Shown here one piece after another: positions 29,249 through 29,425 of a stretch of 29,425 nt of DNA (positions are counted from its first letter, which is position 1; each line of letters starts with the position of its first letter). The position numbers and the translations under genes are program-made. The notes under the pieces were generated by a model. The model worked only from the letters and a program-made list of their open reading frames with translations. It was not told where the DNA came from and made no database searches. The stretch is from Nemertoderma westbladi (lineage: Eukaryota > Xenacoelomorpha > Nemertodermatida > Nemertodermatidae), in the NCBI GenBank assembly GCA_032718475.1, contig JAUCBJ010009027.1:1-29425 (forward strand). Direction: 5' to 3'.

Positions 29249-29425
29249 GTCGCTTTGTGTGGTGATGGGTATTTGTATTTTTAATGTTTTCTATTTGTAT
29301 TTTGTCTAATATATATATATTGTATAGTAAGTAGTCGGATTATATTTTATATTTTATGTTGACATTAATTATTATAATTCTATAGTTAATAAAAATAGTA
29401 TATCATTCCGGGGATGGAATTTATA
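29249..29425. other. LINE 3' tail and end of the target repeat
   Basis: Bases 29249-29363 are the AT-rich noncoding tail of the LINE (a TATATATATA run at 29310-29320, no poly(A)). From 29364 the target repeat resumes and matches 5998-6060 (ATTAATTATTATAATT... ATATCATTCCGGGGATGG) up to the window edge. Confidence 0.75.

Larger units (their letters stand above)
27491..29363 (+). mobile_element. 5'-truncated LINE insertion
   Basis: The target repeat is continuous at about 5995-6010 but split here. ATTAATT stands on both sides (27484-27490 and 29364-29370), a possible 7-bp duplication. The block is strikingly GC-rich against its flanks. It holds one long frame and a 115-base AT-rich 3' tail without a poly(A). 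Loss of the 5' end is the usual outcome of target-primed reverse transcription. Confidence 0.78.

Overview
The window is metazoan repeat DNA, most likely from an invertebrate. It is AT-rich, has no bacterial gene layout, and contains a BEL/Pao-type LTR retrotransposon, several terminal-inverted-repeat DNA transposons, a tRNA-derived repeat and a LINE fragment. I cannot name the species and see no ordinary host gene.

Nearly the whole window (80-27355) reads as one very large LTR retrotransposon on the minus strand. Its two direct repeats, 80-6655 (3' LTR) and 19950-27355 (5' LTR), are each about 4.0 kb once later insertions are removed. They are flanked by a 5-bp duplication, TACAG (75-79 and 27356-27360). 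An uninterrupted copy of the target repeat lies at 5857-6064 and shows the empty site with a single TACAG (5875-5879). The internal region (6656-19949) carries, in transcription order, a structured leader (19949-19139), a small leader ORF, a coiled-coil Gag with a tandem-repeat segment and a DUF1759 region, then zinc knuckles, aspartic protease, reverse transcriptase, RNase H and integrase. After a structured spacer comes an extra ORF (9551-7470) with three CCHC zinc knuckles, which I cannot assign to a known family. The copy is dead: I count frameshifts near 17091, in the G7 run at 16149-16155, near 12421-12480, 9400, 9045 and 7740, and in-frame stops at 16009-16011 and 10988-10990.

The two LTRs date the nested insertions. 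LTR1 carries an 849-bp MITE (2676-3524) and a 1.24-kb transposon whose ends are arrays of GGACACTTCCCCCC (5161-6402); LTR2 has empty sites for both. LTR2 carries a 3.4-kb transposon with about 53-bp inverted repeats (23581-26985), and LTR1 has the empty site. LTR1 also differs from LTR2 by a 555-bp segment (1329-1883) holding a degenerate tRNA-derived SINE and a cluster of palindromes. To the right of the retroelement, a 5'-truncated LINE with a restriction-like endonuclease (27491-29363) sits in the same target repeat.

The most interesting features are the size and non-canonical ends of the LTRs, the accessory zinc-knuckle ORF, the hairpins in the leader and in the integrase-ORF3 spacer, and a 16-17-base motif (GGCTCRCRAGTCTTCC as written on +). 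That motif occurs eleven times, always in the same orientation, across coding and noncoding parts of the internal region and in more than one reading frame. This suggests a cis-acting RNA or DNA signal rather than a protein motif.
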